Shown here: positions 40,901 to 50,210 of the stretch, piece after piece
Position numbering within the stretch: position 1 is the stretch's first letter
Layout: the number at the start of each line of letters is the position of its first letter
Source: Leishmania donovani
Lineage: Eukaryota > Euglenozoa > Kinetoplastea > Trypanosomatida > Trypanosomatidae
DNA: 64,000 bases
Direction: 5' to 3'
Assembly: GCF_000227135.1 (NCBI RefSeq)
Contig: NC_018260.1
Location: 956,553-1,020,552 of the forward strand
Translations under genes and position numbers: made by a program
Notes under the pieces: generated by a model
The model's database searches: none
Told to the model about the DNA's origin: nothing
What the model saw: only the letters and a program-made list of their open reading frames with translations

Positions 40901-42843
40901 CTGATGCGCGCGCGTTACTGCGTGAGGGACTTCGATCGGTGCTGCGGGCTTCGGGCCCCTCGGCAGCCCAAAGCGTCGCTGGCAGCAGCGGAGCGGAACT
41001 AAAAGTTGCCTTCTCCGCGGCGGACAACGAAGAGTCGCGAGGAAAGGAGGCTGCTGAGGCAGCGCGGGCCTTCTTGAAAACGATGGAGGCGCGCTACGCC
41101 GACGATGTCGTTCGTGAAGGCAGCTGTAGCGCATCACGGCTTCGACTCGCGCTGCAGCGCGAAGCCATTCCTCACGGTTTGCACGAATTCACGACCTTCA
41201 TATACCCAACGTTGCAACGTCAAGCTGGCGACTGCTCCATCTCTGTTGCTGATCCAGTTTACGTCGTGAACACCGCCTCTGGCAGCACCAACGCCGCGCC
41301 ATCCCATACCCCCAGCGATGTTGACCGCTGTCGTGTGATGCAGTACCTACAAGGCATGCAGCACACCGCGCAGGAGGAGCAGCTGCAGGTGCAGCACGAA
41401 AGGGAGAGGCGGGAGGAGGCACAGCGGCTTGCAGATGCAAAGGCGGCGGCGGTAAGCTCCGCCCCAGCAGCCACTACTACACCTTCCGCACCGGAGGCTC
41501 GCGTTCCGGCTACACAGATGAGTGCAAACAAGAGACCTGCAAAGCAGCAGCAGCGACAGCAGCAACAGCAGCGGCAGCAGCACTCTCATGACAGCAGAGA
41601 CCCACATTCCTCGGCGCATCAGTCGCCATTGCCGAACCAAAAGCAGCTCCGATCAACGCACGAGGCGCCGGCACCGAGCCAAGGCACTTCAATGGTGCCA
41701 GCGCCCGATTCGACACCCACGTCAAGCAGCTCGGCCGTCTTTCAGGGGGTCGTGCACCACAGCGGTGGCCCTCCGATGCAGCAGGTCAGGTATGATAACC
41801 CGCTGTGGGGCTCTCCGCAGCCCTTTTCACACGGCACTTCAGGAGTGTCACCACCGCTTCAGCCGACACCAGTGCACCACCTCACTCACGGCATGGCGGA
41901 CAACAGCGCTGTGCCTCCTATCCCTGCATCGTTCAAAGCCCAGAGGGGCGACAGTAGGCTGTTCATCCCGTCAGTCGACAGTAGCTTCTTTCCTCCGCCG
42001 AGTGTGGCGCCGGCCGGTGGCCAAGAGCCTATTTTCCGCGACAGCGGCATCGGCGGGGAAGCGCTCACTGGCTCTGGCTTTGTGAGCGATGGCGGGCCAC
42101 TCTTCTCAGCTCTTCACCCCTTCGGGTGGTTGCCTTTTCCATCAGGCCCCTCGGGAGGGGACGACACGGCTGTTTTGGAAACAAGCGTGTACGCCCACCC
42201 ATCTGCGGGCGCCCCGCCGCGCGGTCGTGCCGGCGGTCCTCCTCCACGCTCCGGCGACTCGGTTTGGGGCAGCCTCAACACGAGCAACCTTAGCAGCGGC
42301 AGCGGTGGCCCTGCAGAGGATGTGCGTCTCTCCAATTGGAGCAGCAGCTCGATATCGCAGGGGCCCGCGACCGGTGATGGCGGTGGTGGTGCAGTTCTTG
42401 GCCCAATTACATCTTCTGTCCTTCTGCAAGATAGCACCGGTGGTGGTAGCCGTAATGTCGGCGGTTCCTCGGCGCCGAGTGTGCTCGGCACCTCAGCGCC
42501 GTCGTCCTTTACTGGACCGAAAGCACCCACGTCCGGCACGCAGCCTTTGCCGGCGTCGCGTGGCGGCGCTACCAACCGCGGCCGTGGTAGCGGTGGTGGG
42601 CGACAGAATATGCCGCTGCCGGCATTGCACAGCCAGCCTTCCCCGAGAGTCAAAGCTGGTTCCTCTGTCCTTGGGGGTGGAGGACCGAATGCGCACGCAC
42701 CACCAGCTCGTGGTGGCTGCGGCGGTGCTGGGGGACGCAGCGGGCAAGGCCGAAATCGCGGTGGCGGTGGCGGTGGTCAACGGCGCGGTGGTGGCGGCCG
42801 TGCTGGTGGCGGTGGCGGTGGCGGTTTTCGTCGAGGCGGCTAA
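37918..42843 (+). CDS. Giant low-complexity protein with C-terminal RGG box
   Basis: 1641 residues, the largest gene here. Residues about 20-250 look folded (FLHFSSFRDAYSAWHEHGDF and DYAVALLAASNLHPLHF). A second ordered part lies near 820-900 (RFLLPEVERLITTWRLSEEW, then HPLWRTWLTSQTLHPVH). Between them are acidic, Ala/Ser-rich stretches and a Val/Thr repeat around residues 660-685 (TTVTTKTVTKIETRSVTTIT). A Gln-rich run follows near 1205-1225. The last ~100 residues are Gly/Arg-rich with repeated RGG/RGRG/RRGG, typical of RNA-binding tails that are arginine-methylated. An RNA-granule or mRNA-binding role is an inference from the RGG box. No RRM, helicase or zinc finger was recognised. An upstream GTG is open in frame, but the ATG at 37918 is the first ATG after the acceptor at 37724-37725. 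Confidence 0.75.
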   Translation: MTALDAAADDAAPSLENVAAAGATLWPTETFLHFSSFRDAYSAWHEHGDFFRWLQSSDYAVALLAASNLHPLHFTVRAPATTPTAHSPNAAETPAVHLVLCAPCCNTTVVLSEEERLALAKLARILPFHVGPSGVATPNEHSTAILAHATQLERQHRITAGLLARAHREGCAWRDRHTTGEQGVATDEATVSCARQLLLGSPSLSIMESATVRAFCAAVILRPPDAEAATSTAARTRCLLPRGTPPSVVRQCMEDTLAVLDPASSGVNCAAGAVVPRLRYTGSNVNDRILQLFFAPKKRPRPEPSSGAACSETGVNGEVVLQYMALLMILYGYTVAATGDVQSVEAENSDGDAADLEHAECAARAGTFRPSRWGALPWKSPPTILSSADEEEGNRRVHKETSTQSEMVSFADAMMLLGWHVRCQFCAHSPAVVAVREIVTTATTTTIATTGTAEALDTAACAFGRSTADVSRDETQSFVDEDVDLRQPQQRAGASGGSSSGDGVGGGNEDVLDALAEVEAAILSANRSRHSGEVKDEAAVVAAALVNGSADQSDGAKDGDDKLEACAYSQGYGEEDAAVSATPSSSASRGSRDGRSEEEVRVSLGLGSDIACNEEMPIEEDSEEALGEQSTHMRSGVALSPVEATTLLGTADAGAAAEAFAFPSTTVTTKTVTKIETRSVTTITMTFSQRLALQKDTPQQQQQQCSDTSNSGHHGNCPWHRLFLTDAIDATALAAPERFMDFTWVVGEDGDTLHEERVADRSNAAPTYAATSEDRAQCGTHETARGVDADGEELLAPPQDPLQSEGESDVCEASEKNSNRTLLVLRFLLPEVERLITTWRLSEEWERTRPDEYLRHPLWRTWLTSQTLHPVHTENADGMMEQYLRVLERRLMPLQSTAEETGAPEKSPAAAAGGKGNDSSVKNKAAAKTMEAAKWEALGTLEELGATIGAPLYSVNASSFNRTVESALHLATRSLHRCFAGDQAAAAAGGRANSADARALLREGLRSVLRASGPSAAQSVAGSSGAELKVAFSAADNEESRGKEAAEAARAFLKTMEARYADDVVREGSCSASRLRLALQREAIPHGLHEFTTFIYPTLQRQAGDCSISVADPVYVVNTASGSTNAAPSHTPSDVDRCRVMQYLQGMQHTAQEEQLQVQHERERREEAQRLADAKAAAVSSAPAATTTPSAPEARVPATQMSANKRPAKQQQRQQQQQRQQHSHDSRDPHSSAHQSPLPNQKQLRSTHEAPAPSQGTSMVPAPDSTPTSSSSAVFQGVVHHSGGPPMQQVRYDNPLWGSPQPFSHGTSGVSPPLQPTPVHHLTHGMADNSAVPPIPASFKAQRGDSRLFIPSVDSSFFPPPSVAPAGGQEPIFRDSGIGGEALTGSGFVSDGGPLFSALHPFGWLPFPSGPSGGDDTAVLETSVYAHPSAGAPPRGRAGGPPPRSGDSVWGSLNTSNLSSGSGGPAEDVRLSNWSSSSISQGPATGDGGGGAVLGPITSSVLLQDSTGGGSRNVGGSSAPSVLGTSAPSSFTGPKAPTSGTQPLPASRGGATNRGRGSGGGRQNMPLPALHSQPSPRVKAGSSVLGGGGPNAHAPPARGGCGGAGGRSGQGRNRGGGGGGQRRGGGGRAGGGGGGGFRRGG

Positions 42844-43541
42844 AGATGTCGCTATTTCCTCAAGTGATCAAAAGGCCGAGGCGGTGGCTCTCCGTCACCT
42901 CTATCGGTATGCGCGTAACAGATGACTCCCACACGAGTGCACGTATACTGAGTCGCTCTCCGGCACGGGCACATGCATGCCCGCATGGGTACGCAGGAGG
43001 GCACTAACATAGCCGCGAATCCTTCCTGTGGATGGGGACGGCAGCAACCCACTGAAGTAGGGTGATGTATGCACACCGGCGATACCTGCGTGCAAATGGC
43101 TTTTTGTGTTGGACGGCTACGGTTATGCGCGCAACTGACGTTCCGTGCGACCGCGGCAGCATGTCTTCTTCCCGAGCAGGCGTGCCCGCGTTCTCAGCCG
43201 TTTCTTTCTGACGCTGTTCCCTCGACAGCCCACAGTTGCCTTTGCTACGCGCGCGTTCCTTTCGGTCTGCAATTCCTTTCCCGATAAACGTCTCCTACTT
43301 GTAATCACGTACCCTGCTTCTTTGCCGTGCCCTTCCACGCGCTCTCTCTCACCATATGTGCCCACCAGCAAGCTTGTGGGCACCGCTCCATCGCTAAAGA
43401 GTTTATACCGAGACAACTAGTCAGCCATCCCCCATCCCCTACTGTACTTCTTACTCCACAGCGTCTCCTCCCCCGATCCTCTCCAAGCACAAAGTTGGTT
43501 GAAACGGGAGCACGTGAGCGAAACGACAAGCAGAAGAGAAC
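42844..43541. other. Intergenic region, compact
   Basis: The shortest intergenic region but one. A pyrimidine-rich segment at 43428-43459 ends in CCACAG (AG 43460-43461), the probable acceptor 80 bases before the next start. Nothing else was seen. Confidence 0.6.
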
Positions 43542-46500
43542 ATGTCCCTTGTTCCCCACACGCAAGAGCTGCAGCGGGAGGTGGAGGCGTTGCAGCAGCT
43601 GCGCCGCTCACTGCATGACGCCTACATCGTTGAAGACAAGGCGGGCCATCGCCCAGTGAAGAACGTGAGGAAGCCGCTGCAGCCCATTGATATGCGCCGC
43701 ACTGTGGACGCGCCTACCTTGAGCGTGCTCAAGTCTCCCAACTACCCCTTCACCCTTTGCGAGGAGGCGCCGCCGTCGTACGTGCCACCGCCGGTGCCGT
43801 ACGACGTCGAGGGCGAAATCGACTCTCTGAAGCAACGTGTGCTGCAGGTGCAGGAGGACTTCCAAAGTTACCAGAAGCGGCACAGCCGCGGCGGTACGCC
43901 ACTGTCGGCCTCGCAGGTGCTTGACTTCTTTAGCCAAAACAAGGCCTACGCCGAGATCGCGTGGGAGGTGTCGTCTATGCAGTGGTTCTACCGTTGGGTC
44001 CTCTCGCACTCGATCAGTCACCTTTGGAACTGCAAGGAGCAGCTCGAGTACGTTCTCACCGACCACGGCGAAAGCCTGCCGCAGACGGTGGAGGAGATGG
44101 ACGCGTGCCTCCAAGCGTATCCTTTTGCCGCCGCCGTCTCGATTCTTGACAGCGACCGGCAAGCGGTAGTGGCGCAGGAGCGTCGCCGTTTACGATCCGT
44201 TAGTCGCATTTTCCGTGAGAACGTGCCGTCGATTGCGGTGACGGCAGCCACGAGCTGCTACCTCACCCCGGAGGAGAAGTACATGTACCAAGAGTTCTTC
44301 AACCAATCGGAGCACATGATTCTGCTACTCAACCACACCTTGTTGCTCAACGAGGCCAACAGCGCATCCGCTTCGGCGCTACAGTCTCACACAGAGAGCG
44401 CGAGCCGTGGCTTGCTGTTCAACTCGCAGAGCCGAGCCCACGGCTACTTGCAGGACAGCGATGCGCTTTCCCTGCCGAGCGAGCCCACCATTGGTGTGAT
44501 GGACACTGCCAGTCTTACCAAGGAGACTCTAAATGCCGTAGCTGCCGAGCAGGAAATGATAGCAGCTCTGATGAAGGCGATCCGCGAGCGTCAGCAGCGC
44601 GGCGAGTGTTTTGAGGTGTCAGCGGCCGAGGGCGAGCGCACCCGTGCGGCTCAGGTCGCCGTCTACGGCTGCGTGCTAAGCGATATGAGTCTCATGGCGC
44701 ACCAGATGAACCTCACTGTCGAGTTCATGGAGCACTACGAGTCGTGGCTAAAGCTGCACGGGTACGACTCTCATGATCAGCTGATGAATGCGCTGTCGAA
44801 GCGCAGTGGTGGCACGGCGTGGCCGACGCTTAGCATTTATGGCGAATACGGGGCCGCGGACGGACACGATCACTTTGTGCCGCCGACAGAGTCCATGATG
44901 CGCTATTACCGCCTACGAGAGAAGGCGCCGAGGGAGGCTGTAGATGCCAAGGGCAAAAACCCCTCCAGCGAGACGTGCAAACCTGTTGGCCGCAGCATGG
45001 CTCCTTCAGGAGGTGACTCTGGTGGCAGTGCCGGCTCCTTCCCATCTGCACCCTTGGCGGCGGCCCCTTCGAAGGCGGCGGCGGCGGCGAACGTTGTGAA
45101 TGAGCACATGGTTGTCTCTCCAGCGTCCATGCCTATCTCCGCGTGGCAGGAGACGGACAGCGAGGTGGCGAACGCCTTTTACGCTCTTCTCATCCACGCC
45201 AACGAGGCGGTGCGCAAGAGTCGTGCGGCCGTTGCCGAGAAGGACGACGCCGTCGAGCGCACGTGGCTGACCGCGTGCATGCGCTACGCTGTCATCAAGA
45301 TGCTTCGCCGTGATTGGTGCGCCGCTGACGTGGCCAAGGGTATGCTCACCTCAGAAGAGGCCCTGCTCGCCGTGGTGGGCCGCAAGGGTGCTTTCTCTTG
45401 CATGAAGTCCACAGCCGCGGCGCTCTGCGTCGTGGTGAAGGAGGTGGCGCGGCTGTGTGCTGCCCGCAGCTCGCCGCCCTCCCTCGTTGCCGAGGTGCCT
45501 GTTGCGGTGCACATACCGGACGATGTGGACAACTACGCGAAGGTGGTGACAGACGTGACGAACCCGGTGGAGCAGCAGCGGTGGGGCTCTTTGGTGGACG
45601 CCGTATGGTTCCAGGCGGACCCCTCGTCTGCCTCATGCGGCGGTCTCTTGTTTCACCCGATGTCGGCGGACGGCGAGTTGACGGGCCCGATACCGTGTAA
45701 CAAACAGAGCGCCCTTCATTTTCTGTACATTGAGGCCATTTGCATGCCGCCTACTGCAGTGGCCAGTGGCGTGGTCTCCGTGGCGTTGCGCTATCGCATA
45801 CCTCGCATGTCACCGGCGGCGGACACGAGTCGGCGTGTGGCACCGACGCTGGCAGCCGTGTCTGACGCACAGCCGTCGAGCAGAGGTGGCCTCTCTCGCT
45901 ACCACCTCGCGCGTCGCGTGCTGATGGCGCTGTTTGAAATAGAGGCAAAGGGCCTTCTGCCCTGTTTTGCGTGCCGCGTTTCGGAGGTGAGCGTGGTGCC
46001 TCTTGTTCAGATGGTCTACGTCGCCTTTGATGACGGAAACACGAGTTCTGTGGTGGACAAGGGCCATGTGCCGCACCTGTGCATGCTGCCGCCCGCGGCA
46101 ATGGAGCTGAAGCGTATGGACATCAGAGTAGGGGCGGCGCCGGCACCAAAGCACCTGACCGATGCGCTTTACGCCGCCTACGCCGAGCCCGTCAACTTTA
46201 GCTCAATTGGACTGCTTGTAGGTGGTGCTTTAGAGGACATGGCTTCTCGCGCGCCAACTCTGCACGACCTTTACATGACCGCCGCCACGGTTCTGGAACA
46301 GGCGACCTTCGATGTCAAGAGTGGCGCAACACCCAAGGCGTTCGCGAATGCGAGCACGCACCCGACTCCGATTGCGTGTGCGCCAGCGAAAACGCGCGCC
46401 ATGAGCATTCAGCGTGAGCCAGTCATAAACCGCAATTCTACCTCGATTGGGCGCTTCATCTCGCCGCTTCTGCGTCACATAGATGACAGGATTTCTTCTT

Positions 46501-46697
46501 GGGAGTTCGGCGACGGCATAAGCAGCGTCGGCGGTGTGTCGAACAACGCAAGCACCAACACCCAGTCCTCGGTGTGGACGCAGCGTGATGCGGCAGCACC
46601 AGAGCCGGCGTCTTTGACTGGTCGCCAGACCGAACTGGTCGGCCGCATCGACACGGCATCGCCGTCTCCATCGGCGGTGCGGCCCAACCGGCGCTAA
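43542..46697 (+). CDS. Hypothetical protein, 1051 residues
   Basis: Opens with a short coiled coil (ELQREVEALQQLRRSLHDAY), then a Pro-rich link (PPSYVPPPVPYDVEGE) and a second helical part (EIDSLKQRVLQVQEDFQSYQ). The middle (about 140-460) is mostly helical, with Trp/Tyr-rich spots such as MQWFYRWVLSHSISHLWNC. A disordered Ser/Gly/Ala-rich linker lies near 490-525. The C-terminal half (about 530-930) has the regular alternation of a globular domain (MQWFY-like aromatics are replaced by VDAVWFQADPSS and LHFLYIEAICMPP). The final 100 residues are Ser/Thr-rich and disordered. Codon use is typical of the window. No conserved family, signal peptide or membrane segment is recognised. The ATG at 43542 is the first in frame after the predicted acceptor at 43460-43461. 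Confidence 0.8.
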   Translation: MSLVPHTQELQREVEALQQLRRSLHDAYIVEDKAGHRPVKNVRKPLQPIDMRRTVDAPTLSVLKSPNYPFTLCEEAPPSYVPPPVPYDVEGEIDSLKQRVLQVQEDFQSYQKRHSRGGTPLSASQVLDFFSQNKAYAEIAWEVSSMQWFYRWVLSHSISHLWNCKEQLEYVLTDHGESLPQTVEEMDACLQAYPFAAAVSILDSDRQAVVAQERRRLRSVSRIFRENVPSIAVTAATSCYLTPEEKYMYQEFFNQSEHMILLLNHTLLLNEANSASASALQSHTESASRGLLFNSQSRAHGYLQDSDALSLPSEPTIGVMDTASLTKETLNAVAAEQEMIAALMKAIRERQQRGECFEVSAAEGERTRAAQVAVYGCVLSDMSLMAHQMNLTVEFMEHYESWLKLHGYDSHDQLMNALSKRSGGTAWPTLSIYGEYGAADGHDHFVPPTESMMRYYRLREKAPREAVDAKGKNPSSETCKPVGRSMAPSGGDSGGSAGSFPSAPLAAAPSKAAAAANVVNEHMVVSPASMPISAWQETDSEVANAFYALLIHANEAVRKSRAAVAEKDDAVERTWLTACMRYAVIKMLRRDWCAADVAKGMLTSEEALLAVVGRKGAFSCMKSTAAALCVVVKEVARLCAARSSPPSLVAEVPVAVHIPDDVDNYAKVVTDVTNPVEQQRWGSLVDAVWFQADPSSASCGGLLFHPMSADGELTGPIPCNKQSALHFLYIEAICMPPTAVASGVVSVALRYRIPRMSPAADTSRRVAPTLAAVSDAQPSSRGGLSRYHLARRVLMALFEIEAKGLLPCFACRVSEVSVVPLVQMVYVAFDDGNTSSVVDKGHVPHLCMLPPAAMELKRMDIRVGAAPAPKHLTDALYAAYAEPVNFSSIGLLVGGALEDMASRAPTLHDLYMTAATVLEQATFDVKSGATPKAFANASTHPTPIACAPAKTRAMSIQREPVINRNSTSIGRFISPLLRHIDDRISSWEFGDGISSVGGVSNNASTNTQSSVWTQRDAAAPEPASLTGRQTELVGRIDTASPSPSAVRPNRR

Positions 46698-49010
46698 GCA
46701 GAAGGCGTGTAAGAGCCCGTATGCGGACTCGCTCCTCTTCCTTTTTGTTTGTTTGTGTGTGCGTGTGTGCGTGTCCTTTTCTCTCCTTGTCCTCCGTACT
46801 TCTCTCGATCTTGTTGGGTTGCTTCGTATTGAGAAGTCGGCTTGTGGTGGGCGAATGCCTCTCTCCCCGCGTTTGTGTGTGCACGTGCCGGTGGGTTGGA
46901 CGTTTTCGTCGTTACCAGCAACGGCAGTGCATGGTAACCGGTGTGGAGGACGCATGGCTGAAGATGCCGTGGCGATAGCCATCTGGAAGGGCGAGTCGAC
47001 GTGGGGAGGGTCTGGAGAGTGCAGGTGTCAAAATATGAAGGAACGGGGGTGTCATAACTGCCTAGATGGCGATGCTGGGATGAAGTGAGGTGCAGTGTGA
47101 TGGCATGACCCTTTCCCTCTTGCATTCTTGTACACGCACACACGGGTCGATCCAGCTGCTACTGCTGCTTTCTGCTTTCCGTTGCCTCTGGCACACAGTC
47201 TCCTTCTCTCACACGTTTTCGTGCGCTCTTTCGCGTACTCTCTGCACACAACGACCACCACGACTGCTAGTCTCTTCCCGCCCGACCGCTCCTTCTCCGT
47301 CGTGCACTGTGCCACTGTTGTTGTTGATGTCTTGGTTGTAGTAGAGTAGCTCATCATGTTATCTGTCTTTGTTTTGCCATTTCTTTATCATTTATGTTGT
47401 CGTCGTCTTTTTGCGACTCTCGTCTCTGCAGGGCGGAGGGGGTGTGACCGCTTGCTTTGTACGATGCACCCCCCCCTCCCCCCACACGCACAGACACACA
47501 CACATATATATATGTACATACATATATGTGCGTGCTTCTCGAGTGAAGTTAGATTCTTCTCCGCTCTTGTGTCTTCTACATGTTTCTCCCTTCTTTTCCC
47601 TCTTCCTCGTGGCTCGCCCTTCTTTGTTGTGCGATGTGATGGCATGTGTACCGGTAGCGCTGCGCTCGTGCTTGTACCGTTGGATTCATTCTTCCTTTGT
47701 TCGTTCTGTTCTTGCTCACCCTCCACCCCCATCATCCCTCCGCCTCTCTTTCCCCCGAGCGCCTCACCAGTCGCGTTGGCCAACGGCTCTTTGAAGCGTT
47801 TCTGATGCTCTCAGGAAAGCTGTAAGAGCTCGAGCGGCTGTTAAGCAACAAAGAAGGAGGTGCGCTTGCATCGTCGCCTGCGTTGAGGAGGGGAAGATGA
47901 ATTGCAGCAAATCGTCATCGTTTCCGGCGTGTGTGTGCGTGCACGTGTACGCCCCCCCTCCCCCCCCAAGCATCAGCAGTGTGCAGGCGAACCAGCACAA
48001 AAGCAGAGAGCTTCTCAAGCGATTCTTGGACTCCCCGTTAGGTCTCCGTATCAGGGTGCGAGGATGGTGAGGATGTGGGTGGTGGAACGCCCCTGACCAC
48101 CGACCGATATGCACACACACACACTTTTTCTGCTTGTGCACCCGCTCGCCGCGCTGTTTTGTTTTTGCGTATTTCATGTATTACTCCGGGATGGCACTCC
48201 GTATTTTCGCAGTGCCAAGATGGCCGAACATTCTTCAAAAAGAAAAGGCACCGAGCCCAGAGGCACGCGTGTACCGTCTCGCTGAGTGGTGTGCTTCGCC
48301 GCACCGAATACAATATGTGGGATACGATGGAGGGTGAGGTGTTGGGGGGAGGCGGGGGCCAGGCCGGCAGCAGTGGATACGAGAGGGTCTGCCAACTCAT
48401 CGTCATTGCCGCTTTCGGTGTGCTTCTCCACCTTCGCGATACTTTGCTTCTCGACCCACTTCACATTTTGCATTGCTTCCTGCTGCCGAATGGCATGGCA
48501 AAACGCTCGCGCGTACGTTTCCATTCATTTTATGCGCGGCTGTCTGATCCCTCTCATTCTCTGGGCGCCCCGTATCTTTGCCGCGAGTTTTGCGAAGGAT
48601 AGTCTCGCGGACTCGATCTTCCTTCTCTCCCCCCGAAGAGAGATCCAGTCGCGAGAAACGGTATGCATGAAGCTGTTGTAGCATATTTTCTCGTGTGTGA
48701 CGCTTTCCTTTTTTTTTTGTAGCGGGTGATTTGCCACACGAACTGGCCACTCCCCTGTTTGACGGACGCGGTCATTCTAATCAACGCTGCACGCCGTTGC
48801 AGGCCACTTATACCTTGCTAACTTGTATTGGACGTCTCAATAGGAGAACAAAGGCTCGTACTCAACCGTCATCCAACCTTGCACGCGCCTTCTCCCGCTG
48901 CTGCGAGCTGCGCTGAGCCCCTCTCAGCACTGCTTCTTTGGGCCTCTTCGGCAAGCCTTTTACCAAACTGGTTGCTGACAAGTATACCAAGCCCTCCTCT
49001 GTGAGCAGGC
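46698..49010. other. Intergenic region with a coding-like minus-strand ORF
   Basis: Contains TG/CA-rich and TATA-rich patches (47490-47527), long T/C tracts (47570-47620 and 47700-47760) and poly-C runs near 47470 and 47950. The last tract (48880-48925) with AG at 48926-48927 is a plausible acceptor for the downstream gene. A minus-strand open frame at 48174-48524 is listed separately. Confidence 0.55.
48174..48524 (-). CDS. Doubtful minus-strand ORF of 116 codons
   Basis: The only minus-strand frame outside a + strand gene with a composition that resembles protein. It begins METYARAFCHAIRQQ and continues through a charged helix (KWVEKQSIAKVEKH). Roughly two thirds of codons end in G or C, between spacer and true genes in this window. 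It runs against the transcription unit, has no evident splice acceptor context that I could support, and no recognised family. It may be a chance frame or a decayed element. Kept at low confidence so that it can be tested. Confidence 0.15.
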   Translation of the reverse strand: METYARAFCHAIRQQEAMQNVKWVEKQSIAKVEKHTESGNDDELADPLVSTAAGLAPASPQHLTLHRIPHIVFGAAKHTTQRDGTRVPLGSVPFLFEECSAILALRKYGVPSRSNT

Positions 49011-50210
49011 ATGAGTGTAAAGAGCACAGAGGCGGTTCCCACCAAGGGCGGCGGCACTGCCCTCTCACCTGAGGCGGAGCTCAGAATTCGCACTCTGCGC
49101 TACGGCTCGCTAGCCATTCTCGGTGGCTATGTGGTGGCCACCTTTTACAAAATGGGTCTCGTCGCCCGCATCTTGCCGGCCGCCCTTAACCATTCCTTGG
49201 AGTCTGCCGTAGAGGCCATCAAGAGCCGAACGGAGCTGGTGGGCGATGCGAAGCGCTTTGCCTTGGCCCGCTCTCACTTGACGGCAACGTACAGTCTCGC
49301 CGCGTCTGGTATGCTTGCATTGGCGAGTGGTGTCGCTACCTTCCGCTGCGTACCACGCGTTCCGATTGCCATACCCACTACCACAGCCGTGGTGCCGGCG
49401 GTACTGCTGCTCGGGATCCCAAAGCGACTGATGCTCCGTGGGTGCCGACTTCTATGTTTCTTCACGTCGCTGGTATCTGTGGGGTACGCACTGGGGCCTA
49501 TCGGTTGGGTTGCGCAAGATACCCTCATCGTTTTCGTGCTGCTTACGGGCTGCACCATGACGGGCCTTTGCGTCCCGCTGTACCTCACGCGCGGCATGAT
49601 CAGTTATGTGGTGAGCGCGCAGGTGCTCTCATCCGCCTTGTCCGTCGCCCTCGTCACGGCACCGAAGCAGTCTAAGGACAACTCGGCATTCAAAGCGCTC
49701 AAGGAGCAGGCGGGGGTGAAGATTATACTGAATGGCGACATCAACGTGCTCTTCACGATGCAGCTCATGTCCAACGTGGGTGTTTGTGCGTTTCACACGC
49801 TACCGAGCATTTATCACTGCGTGGCTTGGCAGGGATGCGAGGCAGACCTGCAAGACTCGATCGACCCGGTGAGGGAGGCGTTCGGGATTTGCGCTGGCAC
49901 GACCTATGTGATCTACCGCTGCGTCCGTTGGGCCTGTCGCCTCCTTATCAGGCGAGTCCTGGCAGACAGCAGTAGTAACCCGCATGGTGGGCATGGGCAG
50001 AACACCTGGCTGGCGCTTTCGAATCACTCGCTGGACGTGAACCGTGCGAGCGGTGTCGTGTCGAGTGTGGTCATGGGTCTCTGGTACGTGCGCGCCGTGT
50101 CACTGCTGCAGAAGGGCGACACGGAAACGTTACTAAATCAGCTGCGCTCCGTCTGCGCGCGTATCTCGCCGATGAGCCTGCTGCTCGGTAGCTCCGCCGT
50201 GCGCTGCTGA
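49011..50210 (+). CDS. Multi-pass membrane protein resembling GHITM/TMBIM5 (Bax inhibitor-1 family)
   Basis: 399 residues with about seven hydrophobic segments: near 31-49 (SLAILGGYVVATFYKMGLV), 90-110, 122-137, 142-165, 168-190, 198-215 and 243-262. The layout recalls GHITM/TMBIM5, a mitochondrial inner-membrane member of the Bax inhibitor-1 family. ARSHLTATYSLAASGMLAL resembles the start of the membrane domain (R-x2-TY-x-L). DPVREAFGICAGTTYVIYR, near residue 284, resembles the conserved DP-x6-I-x3-T-x2-I-x-R ending. The charged C-terminal tail (about 315-399) is extra. The function in the family is ion exchange and cristae organisation in mitochondria; applying it here is inference. Alternatives are other polytopic mitochondrial proteins. 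The ATG at 49011 follows several acceptor-like AGs. Confidence 0.55.
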   Translation: MSVKSTEAVPTKGGGTALSPEAELRIRTLRYGSLAILGGYVVATFYKMGLVARILPAALNHSLESAVEAIKSRTELVGDAKRFALARSHLTATYSLAASGMLALASGVATFRCVPRVPIAIPTTTAVVPAVLLLGIPKRLMLRGCRLLCFFTSLVSVGYALGPIGWVAQDTLIVFVLLTGCTMTGLCVPLYLTRGMISYVVSAQVLSSALSVALVTAPKQSKDNSAFKALKEQAGVKIILNGDINVLFTMQLMSNVGVCAFHTLPSIYHCVAWQGCEADLQDSIDPVREAFGICAGTTYVIYRCVRWACRLLIRRVLADSSSNPHGGHGQNTWLALSNHSLDVNRASGVVSSVVMGLWYVRAVSLLQKGDTETLLNQLRSVCARISPMSLLLGSSAVRC

